Assembly (NCBI RefSeq): GCF_001414055.1
Contig: NZ_CP013002.1
Span: 2,232,001 to 2,296,000, forward strand
Length of the DNA stretch: 64,000 bases
Direction of reading: 5' to 3'
Origin: Caulobacter henricii
Lineage (GTDB): Bacteria; Pseudomonadota; Alphaproteobacteria; Caulobacterales; Caulobacteraceae
Shown: piece after piece, positions 44,992 to 53,649 of the stretch
Layout of the letters: each line of letters starts with the position of its first letter
Position numbering within the stretch: position 1 is the stretch's first letter
Notes under the pieces: model-generated
Database searches by the model: none
What the model was told of the DNA's origin: nothing
What the model saw: the letters and a program-made list of their open reading frames with translations, nothing else
Made by a program: the position numbers and the translations under genes

Positions 44992-45617
44992 CCAGCGACC
45001 TCAACGATCCCAAGGCGACAGCCGTCGGCCTCGCGCCGGCGGAAGCCCCCGTCCTTGAGCCCGTGCGCGGTCCTTTGCCGGCCGAGGCCGTCGCGCCGGT
45101 CAGGGCCACGATCATCGCAAAGGCCCTCGACGCCTGGCCGTTGGTTGCCCTGGTGGCCAGCGCCAGCCTGCTGGCGACCGCCCATGCCTTCGAGACCTTC
45201 GGCAAGCTCTATCCCTGCACCCTGTGCCTGAAACAGCGCGAGGTCCTCTGGGTGGCGGGCACCGTCGCCCTGGTCGCCCTGGCCGCACGCTACAGCCCGT
45301 GGGCCGCGAAGCTGCGTCAGCCGTTCGACCTACTGCTCGCCGCGGTCTTTCTCTACGCGGCCGGGCTCGCGGCCTTTCATGCCGGGGTCGAGTGGAAGTG
45401 GTGGCCCGGCCCTACCACCTGCAGCGGCGGCACGGTCGCGGCCGCCGGCGACCTGGTGGCCATGCTCAAGGGCGACAAGATCAAGCCCCCCGCCTGCGAC
45501 AAGGCCGCCTGGGTCTTTCTGGGCCTGTCCATGGCCGGCTGGAACGCCCTGATTTCGCTGGGTCTCTCGGGTGCCAGCCTCGCGGCCGGCCTGCGCAAGT
45601 CAAAGGCAACCTCGTGA
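44988..45617 (+). CDS. Disulfide bond formation protein B (DsbB family)
   Basis: A 209-residue membrane protein of the DsbB family, which reoxidises periplasmic DsbA and passes electrons to quinone. After a 45-residue cytoplasmic extension, four helices are present; the redox pair is in LYPCTLCLKQRE, and the second periplasmic loop holds two more cysteines (TTCSGG and PPACDKAAW). It lies between yqaA and a ubiquinone-synthesis gene with overlaps on both sides; the quinone link may be more than chance. Confidence 0.9.
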   Translation: MTSDLNDPKATAVGLAPAEAPVLEPVRGPLPAEAVAPVRATIIAKALDAWPLVALVASASLLATAHAFETFGKLYPCTLCLKQREVLWVAGTVALVALAARYSPWAAKLRQPFDLLLAAVFLYAAGLAAFHAGVEWKWWPGPTTCSGGTVAAAGDLVAMLKGDKIKPPACDKAAWVFLGLSMAGWNALISLGLSGASLAAGLRKSKATS

Positions 45618-46174
45618 GCGGACCCGCGCCGCGTCGACCGGGGGCCGGGGCTGCGCGCGCGCGCCTGGCCGAGATTCTCCGCGTTGATCAGGCCGGGGAA
45701 CTGGCCGCAGTCCATATCTATCGGGGCCAGGCTGCGGTCATGCGCGCCAGTCCCGGCCGCGAGCGGCTGGCAGAACAGCTGCAGGAGATGGAAGGCCATG
45801 AACAAGTCCATCTCACTCGCTTCGACCAGCTTTTGACCGAGCGCGGGGTTCGTCCGACCTTGATGTCGCCGGTCTGGCGGGCGGCCGCCTTCGCCCTCGG
45901 AGCGGGCACGGCCCTGCTGGGCGACAAAGCGGCCCACGCCTGCACCGAGGCCGTCGAAACGGTCATCGAAAAGCACTATGCCGCCCAGATCACCGAACTG
46001 GCCGATCGCGATCCCGACCTCGCCGCTGAACTCTCGAAGTTTCGCGACGACGAGTTGGCACACCGGGACCTGGCCGTTGAGGAAGGTGCCCATGACGCCG
46101 TGGCCTATCCCCTGCTGACGGCCGTGATCCAGGCCGGTTGTCGGGCGGCGATCAAGATCAGCGAGAAAATCTGA
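45614..46174 (+). CDS. coq7: Demethoxyubiquinone hydroxylase Coq7
   Basis: A 186-residue ferritin-like di-iron monooxygenase that hydroxylates demethoxyubiquinone in the penultimate step of ubiquinone synthesis. Metal-ligand motifs are visible: E in VDQAGELAAVHIYRGQ, E-x2-H in MEGHEQVHL, E in CTEAVETVIEKHYAAQ and E-x2-H in RDDELAHRDLA. The GTG start overlaps the dsbB stop by 4 bases (GTGA). Confidence 0.94.
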   Translation: MSGPAPRRPGAGAARARLAEILRVDQAGELAAVHIYRGQAAVMRASPGRERLAEQLQEMEGHEQVHLTRFDQLLTERGVRPTLMSPVWRAAAFALGAGTALLGDKAAHACTEAVETVIEKHYAAQITELADRDPDLAAELSKFRDDELAHRDLAVEEGAHDAVAYPLLTAVIQAGCRAAIKISEKI

Positions 46175-46207
46175 CCCCCTTGGCGTGACGTCCGCTCGGG
46201 CCTACCC

Positions 46208-48049
46208 ATGGCGGCCATCATGCCGTGCCGAGGGTCCTGCTTGTCCTGCTCATCCAATCCGCTGTTCGCCGTCGCCCTGGCCACTGTCCTGATGCTCGGC
46301 AGTGATCTGGCAACAGCCGAGGTTCGGCACGCGTCCCCCAAGACCACCGCCCTCACTCTCGGGACCGGCGGCGAGGTTCCGGCCGAGCAGCGCGACATGA
46401 GCCTCGAGCATGTCGATCTGAGCCTCAGGGTGATCCCCGCCCGCAAGGCGATCGAGGGCGATGCCACCCTGACGATCAAGGCGCGGGGTCCGCTGAGCCG
46501 ACTGGTCCTCGACCTTGACCGGAACCTGCCGGTCAGCCTGCTGGCCCTCGACGGCAAGCCCCTGGCCGCCGGCGCCTGGAGCAATCCCGAAGGCCGGCTC
46601 ACCATCACCTTGCCAGCCCCCCTGGCCAAGGACGAGACGGTCAAGCTCCGAATTCGCTATGCCGGGGTCCCGCATGAGGCGAAACGCGCGCCCTGGGATG
46701 GCGGCTTTGTCTGGAAGACGACGAAGTCTGGCGAACCCTGGATTGCGACCGCCGTCCAGGGCGACGGCTGCGATCTCTTCTGGCCCTGCATCGACCAACC
46801 GATGGGTGAACCCCGACTGGTCGACCTGCACATTTCCGTCCCTGCCCCGCTGGTCGCGCCGGCCAATGGCCAGTTCCTCGGCATGACCGAGCAGGACGGC
46901 TGGCGAACCTATAACTGGCGCGCCAGGTCGCCGAATACCTATGCCATCGCCCTGAACATCGGGCCCTATGTCGAACTGGCGGACAGCTACAGGAGCCGCT
47001 TCGGGGACAGTTTTCCGATCCGGTACTGGCACCTGAAGGGGCGAGAGGTCGAGGCCAAGGCGCTGTTTGCTGAGTTTGCGCCCATGCTCGACTTCTATGA
47101 AGCGATGATCGGCCCCTATCCTTTTCGGGACGAGAAGATGGGCGTCGTCGAAACTCCTCACCTCGGCATGGAGCACCAGACCATCAATGCCTACGGCAAT
47201 GGCTATGCCAAAGATGTCTATGGCTATGACTGGCTGCTGCAGCACGAACTGGCGCACGAATGGTTCGGCAACCAGCTGACCAATGCCGACTGGGACGACA
47301 TGTGGCTACACGAGGGGCTGGGCACCTACATGCAGCCGCTCTACTCCCAGTGGCTGCATGGCGACATGGAATACATGGCGCGGCTCAATACCCAGCGCGC
47401 CGCGATCAGGAACCAGTTCCCGATCGTGGCCGGAAAGGTCATGGCGGAAGATCAGGTCTATGATGCCAAGGTCGGACCGGGCAACGACATCTATTACAAG
47501 GGTGCCAACGCCCTGCACACCTTGCGGAGCCTGATCGGCGACGAGGCATTCTTCAAGGCGGTCCGTATCATCGTCTACGGTCGGGCGGACCCCCGGCCCG
47601 GCAATTTCGCACCGCGCTATGCCACGACCCGGGACTTCATCAATGCCGTCAATGACGTGACGGGCCAGGATTATGGCTGGTTCTTCAACGTCTATCTCTA
47701 CGAAGCCGCTGCGCCGGAACTGGTGCAGAGCCATGAGGGCGAAGATCTCGTCCTGAGCTGGAAGGTTCCGGGAAACAAACCCTTCCCGATGCCGATCGAG
47801 GTAAAGGTCGGAAGCCAGGTCGTTACCCTGCCGATGACGGGCGGAACGGGCCGGGTCCCGGTCGGAACAGTGACGCCGGTCATCGTGGATCCCGCCTCGA
47901 AGATCCTGCGTCGCCAGCCTCATGTCGAAGCCTATCAGGCCTGGAAAAAGTCCAAGGACGAGGCCGCAAAGGCCGAGGCCGAAGCTCAAAAGAAGGCCGC
48001 CGCCAAGACCGCCAAGGCCAAGCGCAGGGCTAAGACTGCCAAGCCCTGA
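46208..48049 (+). CDS. M1 family zinc metallopeptidase (aminopeptidase N-like), secreted
   Basis: A 613-residue gluzincin. The N-terminus is a signal-type sequence (hydrophobic segment ~residues 19-37). The beta-saddle domain ends near residue 250, and the catalytic domain holds the exopeptidase motif LGMEHQTIN, the zinc site H346-E347-x2-H350 in QHELAHEWFGN and third ligand E369. It lacks the large C-terminal helical domain of full aminopeptidase N, and ends with a Lys/Ala-rich tail (~residues 580-613). Start could lie a few codons downstream. Substrate presumably small peptides. Confidence 0.92.
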   Translation: MAAIMPCRGSCLSCSSNPLFAVALATVLMLGSDLATAEVRHASPKTTALTLGTGGEVPAEQRDMSLEHVDLSLRVIPARKAIEGDATLTIKARGPLSRLVLDLDRNLPVSLLALDGKPLAAGAWSNPEGRLTITLPAPLAKDETVKLRIRYAGVPHEAKRAPWDGGFVWKTTKSGEPWIATAVQGDGCDLFWPCIDQPMGEPRLVDLHISVPAPLVAPANGQFLGMTEQDGWRTYNWRARSPNTYAIALNIGPYVELADSYRSRFGDSFPIRYWHLKGREVEAKALFAEFAPMLDFYEAMIGPYPFRDEKMGVVETPHLGMEHQTINAYGNGYAKDVYGYDWLLQHELAHEWFGNQLTNADWDDMWLHEGLGTYMQPLYSQWLHGDMEYMARLNTQRAAIRNQFPIVAGKVMAEDQVYDAKVGPGNDIYYKGANALHTLRSLIGDEAFFKAVRIIVYGRADPRPGNFAPRYATTRDFINAVNDVTGQDYGWFFNVYLYEAAAPELVQSHEGEDLVLSWKVPGNKPFPMPIEVKVGSQVVTLPMTGGTGRVPVGTVTPVIVDPASKILRRQPHVEAYQAWKKSKDEAAKAEAEAQKKAAAKTAKAKRRAKTAKP

Positions 48050-48148
48050 CGGCTCAAGGCGAGACGAATTCAGACTTGATTGACGATATTCCTTAACGGA
48101 ACTGGTGTGAGGCTGGGGCTAGAGATCAGCCTTGCCGAGAGCTGGACC

Positions 48149-48661
48149 ATGCTGACGCCCAACCATGTCGTGATCGCCGCTCGCGCCGTTCTGGCCCTTG
48201 GGGCCGCGACGGCCACGATCCTGATGCTGGGACCGTTCCAGGGTCTGGAGGCAGTCCTTGGTCTTACGGACAAGAGCGCCCACGCCCTTGCTTTCGGCGC
48301 TCTGACGGCCGTGTCCTTCGCAGCTTTTCCACGGCTTCGCCGCAGCGATCTAGCCCAGGCCGCCCTGATCCTGGGCGGCGCTGCCGAGATCGCTCAGATG
48401 TTTGGGGGGCGAACCGCAAGCCTGGCGGACTGGGCCGCAGATGCGGTCGGCATTGGCACCGTCTATGGGGCCAGCCTGATCGAAAGCGCCCGCAAGATGG
48501 CCCGCGACCATGGCCATCTGCCCCTCTCGACGATCATCGCCCTGGATCGCCGCAAGGCCGGGGGCCCCAAGCACCAGCCGATCGCACCCGGTGCAGAGGC
48601 CATGCCGGACCGCTTCGCAGAACGGGCCAGCCGGCACTTTCCGCGTCGTCCCGCCGCCTAG
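48149..48661 (+). CDS. VanZ-like membrane protein
   Basis: A 170-residue protein. The first ~115 residues carry the VanZ pattern: a helix, then GLTDKSAHALAFGALTAVSF, a RRSDLAQAALILGGAAEIAQ helix and SLADWAADAVGIGTVYGASL. The C-terminal 50 residues are polar. VanZ proteins are linked to glycopeptide tolerance, but most members have no known role. The ATG at 48149 fits the family; an open frame upstream is not needed. Confidence 0.82.
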   Translation: MLTPNHVVIAARAVLALGAATATILMLGPFQGLEAVLGLTDKSAHALAFGALTAVSFAAFPRLRRSDLAQAALILGGAAEIAQMFGGRTASLADWAADAVGIGTVYGASLIESARKMARDHGHLPLSTIIALDRRKAGGPKHQPIAPGAEAMPDRFAERASRHFPRRPAA

Positions 48662-48662
48662 C

Positions 48663-48848
48663 TCAGGTCGCCGCAGCGAGGGCCTCCAGGCCCTCCGGCG
48701 TGATCTTCCAGCCCACGCGGTCACGTTGTGCGAAGCCGAGATCGGTCAGGGCCCGGGCGTGGCTGATGTTGATCCAGTCGACATCCTCGCCGGCCTGCTT
48801 GCGCGCCAGGTTTTTCAGCGCCTCCAACTGACCGTCGGACAGGGCCAT
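48663..48848 (-). CDS. Small hypothetical protein (61 aa), winged-helix-like
   Basis: A 61-residue protein: LSDGQLEALKNLARKQAGED, then ALTDLGFAQRDRVGWKITPE and GLEALAA. The ARALTDLG...W-ITPEG pattern resembles the recognition helix and wing of small winged-helix proteins, but there is no family match. The ATG directly follows the TAG of the upstream small gene, so the two are coupled. Confidence 0.7.
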   Translation of the reverse strand: MALSDGQLEALKNLARKQAGEDVDWINISHARALTDLGFAQRDRVGWKITPEGLEALAAAT

Positions 48849-49067
48849 CTAGAGGGCGTCCAGGGCGGGTACATCGCTCGTCTCAGCCGGCCGCGCCGCT
48901 TCGCATAGCTTGCGCAGTTGCTTGAGCATGGACGGACCACTGATCTGGCTGGGGGCATCGGAGTAGCCCTCGATCTTCAGCTGCCGCCGGATATCGGAAA
49001 TGTTGCCGTATTCACCGGACCGCGCCAGCTGGAAGGCGCGTTCGAGAGTGGTTGGTCTGTGGGTCAT
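48849..49067 (-). CDS. Small hypothetical protein (72 aa)
   Basis: A 72-residue protein starting MTHRPTTLERAFQLARSGEY and containing SDIRRQLKIEGYSDAPSQIS. This resembles short alphaproteobacterial proteins with a helix-turn-helix-like core, of unknown function. First gene of a two-gene unit with the 61-residue protein. Confidence 0.72.
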   Translation of the reverse strand: MTHRPTTLERAFQLARSGEYGNISDIRRQLKIEGYSDAPSQISGPSMLKQLRKLCEAARPAETSDVPALDAL

Positions 49068-49174
49068 GGGACACCGTACAGGAGACCACCCCCGACAGCG
49101 AGGCCTTGTTCCGGCGGTTGGCGGGAACAGGCCGGTCCGGCGAACGTTGTTCATCCTCACCAGAGGACATGACC

Positions 49175-49483
49175 ATGACTGACAACAAGCAGAGTCCAGC
49201 CAACTCAGCGCCCGGTGTTCTTGGCGACTGGTCCCAGGCCCAGGACCTTGGACAGGCAGGCCATCCCGAGGATCGGGTCAGCGAAACCGACGTCAAGGAA
49301 GCCTTCCAGACCGAAGCCTCCCCAACCAGCCGGTTGGTTGCCCCGTTGCCGGACGGCGAAACCCACGACCAACTCGCCGAGCATGTCGATCAGGCCGAGG
49401 ATCGCCAGGAAGCCCTGCTGGACGAAGGCCTGGAAGAAAGCTTCCCGGCCAGCGACCCCGTCAGCGTCAAACGCATCACCTGA
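49175..49483 (+). CDS. Small acidic hydrophilic protein
   Basis: A 102-residue, Asp/Glu/Gln-rich protein without hydrophobic segments, probably disordered. The C-terminal LEESFPASDPVS motif recurs in small stress-related proteins of alphaproteobacteria; function unknown. I choose the second of two close ATG codons (49175), because AGAGGA then has proper spacing; 49169 is the alternative. Confidence 0.7.
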   Translation: MTDNKQSPANSAPGVLGDWSQAQDLGQAGHPEDRVSETDVKEAFQTEASPTSRLVAPLPDGETHDQLAEHVDQAEDRQEALLDEGLEESFPASDPVSVKRIT

Positions 49484-50007
49484 CATCCGGCTCGCCGCCG
49501 GTCTGCCTCACGCCTCTAGTCCAATGCCCCAGTAGAGGACATTAAGAACCGCCAAAACTTCCACGTAAATATCTGTTTTAATTAAATTCTTGGTCGATGA
49601 CCGAGCCTCAGATCAAGGCTCGGTCACCACTGGGTCATCACTGACTTAGGCTACGAACTGACTCCACACTGGACTTTGCAAAAATCGAGAAGGCTTACAT
49701 TTCGAGCTTCGGCACGAGATGGCCAACGGACCGGCGTGACCCCCATTTCTTATCCAGCCATAACGAGAGTCCTGGGTTGATTTGAGCCCTGGTCGTGGTA
49801 GGTGGCAAGAGGCCGGTGCGCAGAGCTATCAGCCAGGCCCCGCCCTATCCAGGGGCAACGGGACAGGCTGGCCTTGCAAGCCCACGGGGCATTGGCAGCC
49901 AAGGTTGGGAGCCGGCAGGATTCCGGGAGAACAGGTTTGGCCGCGTGGTCGCCGGCGAGATCTGCCGAAGGCGGGGCCGGCGGATGAAGGCCTTCTGTCC
50001 TTACGCA
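49484..50007. other. 524-base intergenic region, low-GC patch
   Basis: Bases ~49530-49600 are A/T-rich (TGTTTTAATTAAATTC). A perfect 9-bp hairpin, GACCGAGCC/GGCTCGGTC, lies at 49599-49625, without a good T-tract. From 49750 onward the base composition returns to high GC, but no frame there has a ribosome site or recognisable product. It forms the left border of the sugar-utilisation block. Confidence 0.5.
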
Positions 50008-50880
50008 TCATTTGGCGTCAGCTTTGAGATCGACCGCGCGCCGGTACTCTCGTGGAGACACGCCGATCCGGCGACGGAACTGAACATTGAAGTTGGAGAG
50101 CGTGGGCAAGCCGCACGCGAAAGCGACGTCAATGATGGGCTGATCCGTTCGCCGCAGAAGCAGGCAGGCTTCAGCGATGCGCAGGTCGTTGACATAGTCC
50201 GTGAAAGACCGCCCGACGAGGCGCTTGAAAGCGCGGCTGAAAGCCGCTGGCGTGACGTGAAGATGTTGCGCGGCGGTGGCAGCGCAGAGGTCCTCATGGA
50301 AGTGGGCGCCGACCCAGGTCAGCAGCCTGTCGATTCTTCGCGCATCCGCAGCTGCGGTCCCTTCGTGGCGAGGAGACTGCAGGCCTAGAGGGCGTCGCAA
50401 CGCCAGGTCGTTGGTGCCGGAAATCAGGTCCAGGATGGACAGGCCCACCGCCAGTTGCGCCAGTCCGCGCGATTGCAATAGCTGCGGCATAGCCCGACGC
50501 ACCTCTTCGGCGACGCCTCCGCCAAGGATCCAAGCCGAAACCGGTTCGTTGATCAAGCGACCGATCCCGTCAGCCCATTCCGGCAATGACGTCAGGCTCG
50601 CCGTGGGCCGAACCTGCATCACCATGGCTTTCACGCCACTGGGCTGCGGCCCCCATGACAACCAGGCGTGTGCTGCGTTTGGCGCAACGAGAACCAGGTC
50701 ACCGGTATCGAAGGGCTCGACCGAACCGCCCACAAAACGCAAGCCGGACCCCTGAGAGATCCAGGTCAATTCGATCAGGGGATGGGCGTGCACGGCCCCG
50801 GCAAAGGCAGGGAGCGCCAAGTCCAGAACCCGCAGCGTCTTTCCTTCGGCAAACGGAACCGCCTCTTGCACGACCTTCAT
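50008..50880 (-). CDS. AraC family transcriptional regulator
   Basis: A 290-residue regulator with an N-terminal cupin sensor (HAHPLIELTWISQGSG, then GDLVLVAPNAAHAWLSWG) and a C-terminal pair of helix-turn-helix motifs (AAQHLHVTPAAFSRAFKRLV; IIDVAFACGLPTLSNFNVQF followed by RRRIGVSPREYRR). I start at ATG 50880 because GGAGGAG lies 9 bases upstream; the frame could extend 41 codons to 51003 without a ribosome site. Divergent from the GH13-GH92 operon, which it probably controls in response to a sugar. Confidence 0.9.
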   Translation of the reverse strand: MKVVQEAVPFAEGKTLRVLDLALPAFAGAVHAHPLIELTWISQGSGLRFVGGSVEPFDTGDLVLVAPNAAHAWLSWGPQPSGVKAMVMQVRPTASLTSLPEWADGIGRLINEPVSAWILGGGVAEEVRRAMPQLLQSRGLAQLAVGLSILDLISGTNDLALRRPLGLQSPRHEGTAAADARRIDRLLTWVGAHFHEDLCAATAAQHLHVTPAAFSRAFKRLVGRSFTDYVNDLRIAEACLLLRRTDQPIIDVAFACGLPTLSNFNVQFRRRIGVSPREYRRAVDLKADAK

Positions 50881-51012
50881 CGACAGGAACTCCTCCGAGC
50901 CAAAGCGGCAGATGCTCTGGCGTTCTGCCCAGGGCAGAGGCCAGCCGTGCAGGGCACGGCACACAAGGGCATCCAGATCGTGCTGCCAAATGTCCGCGCT
51001 CACAGCATTCTA

Positions 51013-51088
51013 ACGCCAACAGGCGTCATAAAACAGTCAGTATGGGTCGACCACAGGTTAGAACCCCGCTGCGCTCCACCGCATACTG
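51013..51088. promoter_or_regulatory. Dyads in the araC/GH13 divergent promoter region
   Basis: Two inverted repeats lie upstream of the GH13 start codon: ACGCC-AACA-GGCGT (51013-51026), and CAGTATG (51038-51044) with CATACTG (51082-51088) 37 bases apart. They are candidate sites for the AraC regulator or for a repressor, and the inner arms would span the GH13 promoter. Confidence 0.35.
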
Positions 51089-51093
51089 AGGCC

Positions 51094-52773
51094 ATGCACC
51101 CTGGCCCTCCAACCAACGAAAGCAGCCGGATCCAAGAGGCGCCCTGGTGGCGCGGCGCGGTGCTTTATCAGGTCTATCCGCGGTCGTTTCAGGACAGCAA
51201 TGGCGACGGCATCGGCGACCTAGCCGGGCTCGGCCAACGTCTGCCCTATATCGCAAGCCTCGGGGTCGACGGCCTGTGGATCTGCCCCTTCTTTCCAAGC
51301 CCTATGCGGGATTTCGGCTACGACGTGTCAGACTACCGCGACGTCGACCCGCGGTTCGGCACGCTGGCCGACTTCGACCATGTCGTGCGCCAGGCTCACG
51401 CCCTCGGCCTGAAGGTGATCATCGACCAGGTCTGGAGCCACACGGCGGTAGAGCACCCTTGGTTCACGGAAAGCCGTTCCAGCCGGGACAACCCCAAGGC
51501 CGACTGGTACGTCTGGGCCGATCCCAGACCAGACGGCGGCCCGCCGAACAACTGGCTAAGCTGGATGGACGGGCCAGCCTGGCGCTGGGAGCCGCGGCGG
51601 CGGCAGTACTACCTGCACAACTTCCTGCCCCAGATGCCGGACATCAATTTCCATTGCGAGGCGGCCCAGCAGGAAATCCTGGCCATCGCCCGCTTCTGGC
51701 TGGACCGGGGGGTGGACGGCTTTCGGCTCGATACCGCCAACCTCTACGCCCACGATCTTCAAATGCGCGACAACCCGCCCGCGCCACCTGACCAGCGCGG
51801 CGACAGCCCGGTGCTGATGCAGCGCCATGCCTTCACCATGGATCAGCCCGAATCCCTGGCCTTCCTGCAGCGCCTGCGCACCGAGATGGATGTCTATCCC
51901 GGACGCATGGCCGTGGGCGAGATCGGCGGCGCGGACGGGCTGACGACGATGCTGGCCTATACGCGCGGCGGCACTGCGCTGCACACGGCCTATGCCTTCG
52001 CCTTCCTCGGCGCGCGGCCTGACGCCCCGGCGGTGGCTCGCCAACTTGCTCCCTGGGCCGAGGGCGAGGGCGAGGGCTGGCCGGCCTGGGCCTTCTCCAA
52101 CCACGACGCCCCCAGGGTGGCCACCCGGTGGGCGGGTGGTGACGCGGCGACGTTTGCTTTCGGCGGCCCGGCCAGTGCGGCTGCGGCGGGCGCGGGTCCG
52201 CTCACCTGGATGGCCCTGCTGATGGCCTTGCGCGGCACGATCTTCATCTACCAGGGCGAGGAACTGGGCCTGCCGCAAAGCGATGTTCCCTTCGAGCAGA
52301 TGCAGGATCCGTTCGGCCTCGCCAACTGGCCGCTCATTCCCAGTCGTGACGGCTGCCGGACACCCATGCCCTGGGCGCACGCAGCCGCACACGCCGGCTT
52401 CAGCACCGCCCAGCCCTGGCTGCCGGTGGACCCCGCCCATGTGGATCGCGCCGTGGACCGGCAGGAGGCCGATCCGGAGTCGATGCTGCAGCAGACCCGC
52501 CGGCTTCTGGCGCTGCGTCGCGCAAACCCTGCCCTGCAGTCCGGTGCCTGCCGCGTGCTTTGGGCCGAGGGTGAGGTGCTCCTTTTGCAGCGCGGCGACG
52601 GACCGGACGCCATCCTTGCGCTCTTCAACCTGGGCGCAGGGGAGGCTCCCCTGCCCCCCATACTTGCCCCTGAGGCGGTCAGTCAAAGCCCGCTGCTATG
52701 GGCCAGTCACACGGACCTGACCCAGGCGTCTCGTCTTCCCGGCGGTGCCGCCCTTTTCCTTCGCGCGACCTGA
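51094..52773 (+). CDS. GH13 alpha-glucosidase
   Basis: A 559-residue alpha-amylase-superfamily enzyme of the oligo-1,6-/alpha-glucosidase group (YQVYPRSFQDSNGDGIGDLA). The catalytic triad is present: nucleophile D213 in DGFRLDTAN, acid/base E276 in VGEIGG and D338 in SNHDAPR. C-terminal beta domain present. There is no signal peptide, so it is cytoplasmic and would act on imported alpha-glucosides. First gene of the five-gene operon, starting 90 bases after the araC start region. Confidence 0.93.
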   Translation: MHPGPPTNESSRIQEAPWWRGAVLYQVYPRSFQDSNGDGIGDLAGLGQRLPYIASLGVDGLWICPFFPSPMRDFGYDVSDYRDVDPRFGTLADFDHVVRQAHALGLKVIIDQVWSHTAVEHPWFTESRSSRDNPKADWYVWADPRPDGGPPNNWLSWMDGPAWRWEPRRRQYYLHNFLPQMPDINFHCEAAQQEILAIARFWLDRGVDGFRLDTANLYAHDLQMRDNPPAPPDQRGDSPVLMQRHAFTMDQPESLAFLQRLRTEMDVYPGRMAVGEIGGADGLTTMLAYTRGGTALHTAYAFAFLGARPDAPAVARQLAPWAEGEGEGWPAWAFSNHDAPRVATRWAGGDAATFAFGGPASAAAAGAGPLTWMALLMALRGTIFIYQGEELGLPQSDVPFEQMQDPFGLANWPLIPSRDGCRTPMPWAHAAAHAGFSTAQPWLPVDPAHVDRAVDRQEADPESMLQQTRRLLALRRANPALQSGACRVLWAEGEVLLLQRGDGPDAILALFNLGAGEAPLPPILAPEAVSQSPLLWASHTDLTQASRLPGGAALFLRAT

Positions 52774-52778
52774 ACACC

Positions 52779-53585
52779 ATGATCGACATCGACAGCCACT
52801 ATCCGCTCTCCGCCCAGCAGATCGCGCAGTTCCGCCGCGATGGCTTCATCAAGCTCAAGGACGTGCTCAGCGCCGATGCCCTGGCCCATTTCGGCAACGA
52901 GATCACCCGCCTGACCATCGATCTCAACACCGAGCAACGTCCGCTGGAGGAGCGCAGCACCTATGACCGCGCGTTCCTGCAGGTGATGAACCTCTGGGAA
53001 AAAAGCCCCCTCGTGGGTCGCTTCGTCATGGGCCAGAGGCTGGCGCGCATCGCCGCCGAGCTGCTCGAGGTGGCAGGCGTGCGCCTCTACCATGACCAGT
53101 CCCTGTACAAGGAGCCGGGCGGCGGCATCACGCCCGCTCACGCCGACCAGTATTACTGGCCCCTGGGATCCGACCGCACCGTCACCGCCTGGATTCCGCT
53201 GCAGGCGGTGCCGGAGGAGATGGGCCCGCTGGGCTTCTATGCGCGCAGCCAGTCTGTGGCCTTTGGGCGAGACCTCGGCATCTCGGACGAAAGCGAGGAA
53301 AAGATCAGCGCCAACATGGCCCTGCACGGCTTCGAGTTCTGCACCGGTGCCTTTGATCTTGGTGATGTCAGCTTTCACCTGGGCTGGACCTTCCACAAGG
53401 CCGGTTCCAACGTCAGTCCGAGACCGCGATCGGTCATGACGATCATCTATATGGACGCAGACCAGCGCCTGGCACCCGCCCTCAACCCTGTGCAGAGCAA
53501 CGATCGCGACCAGTGGTGCCCCGGTGCCCGCGAGGGTGAGGTGATCGCCACGCGGAAGAATCCGGTGATCTGGAGGCGCGCGTGA
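52779..53585 (+). CDS. Phytanoyl-CoA dioxygenase (PhyH) family protein
   Basis: A 268-residue non-haem Fe(II)/2-oxoglutarate oxygenase. Iron ligands H121-x-D123 (PAHADQYYW) and H206 (TFHKAG) are in place. The FRRDGFIKLKDVLSADAL N-terminus is typical of PhyH proteins. It starts 5 bases after the GH13 stop. PhyH enzymes hydroxylate many small molecules, so here it may oxidise a sugar or sugar derivative, but this is inference from context only. Confidence 0.9.
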   Translation: MIDIDSHYPLSAQQIAQFRRDGFIKLKDVLSADALAHFGNEITRLTIDLNTEQRPLEERSTYDRAFLQVMNLWEKSPLVGRFVMGQRLARIAAELLEVAGVRLYHDQSLYKEPGGGITPAHADQYYWPLGSDRTVTAWIPLQAVPEEMGPLGFYARSQSVAFGRDLGISDESEEKISANMALHGFEFCTGAFDLGDVSFHLGWTFHKAGSNVSPRPRSVMTIIYMDADQRLAPALNPVQSNDRDQWCPGAREGEVIATRKNPVIWRRA

Positions 53586-53649
53586 TCTTTCTGGCGCAGA
53601 CAGGCTTGATCCAGGGCCAGCCGCTCCAGCGCCCAAGCCACGCCCGGCC

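Noticed and set aside
49599-49625. 9-bp hairpin as terminator of the small acidic protein gene
   Set aside because: It is 115 bases after the stop and lacks a T-tract on either strand; kept only as a note in the intergenic entry.
49795-50388. Plus-strand 197-codon frame overlapping the AraC gene
   Set aside because: No ribosome site, no recognisable product, and half of it is antisense to the AraC DNA-binding domain.
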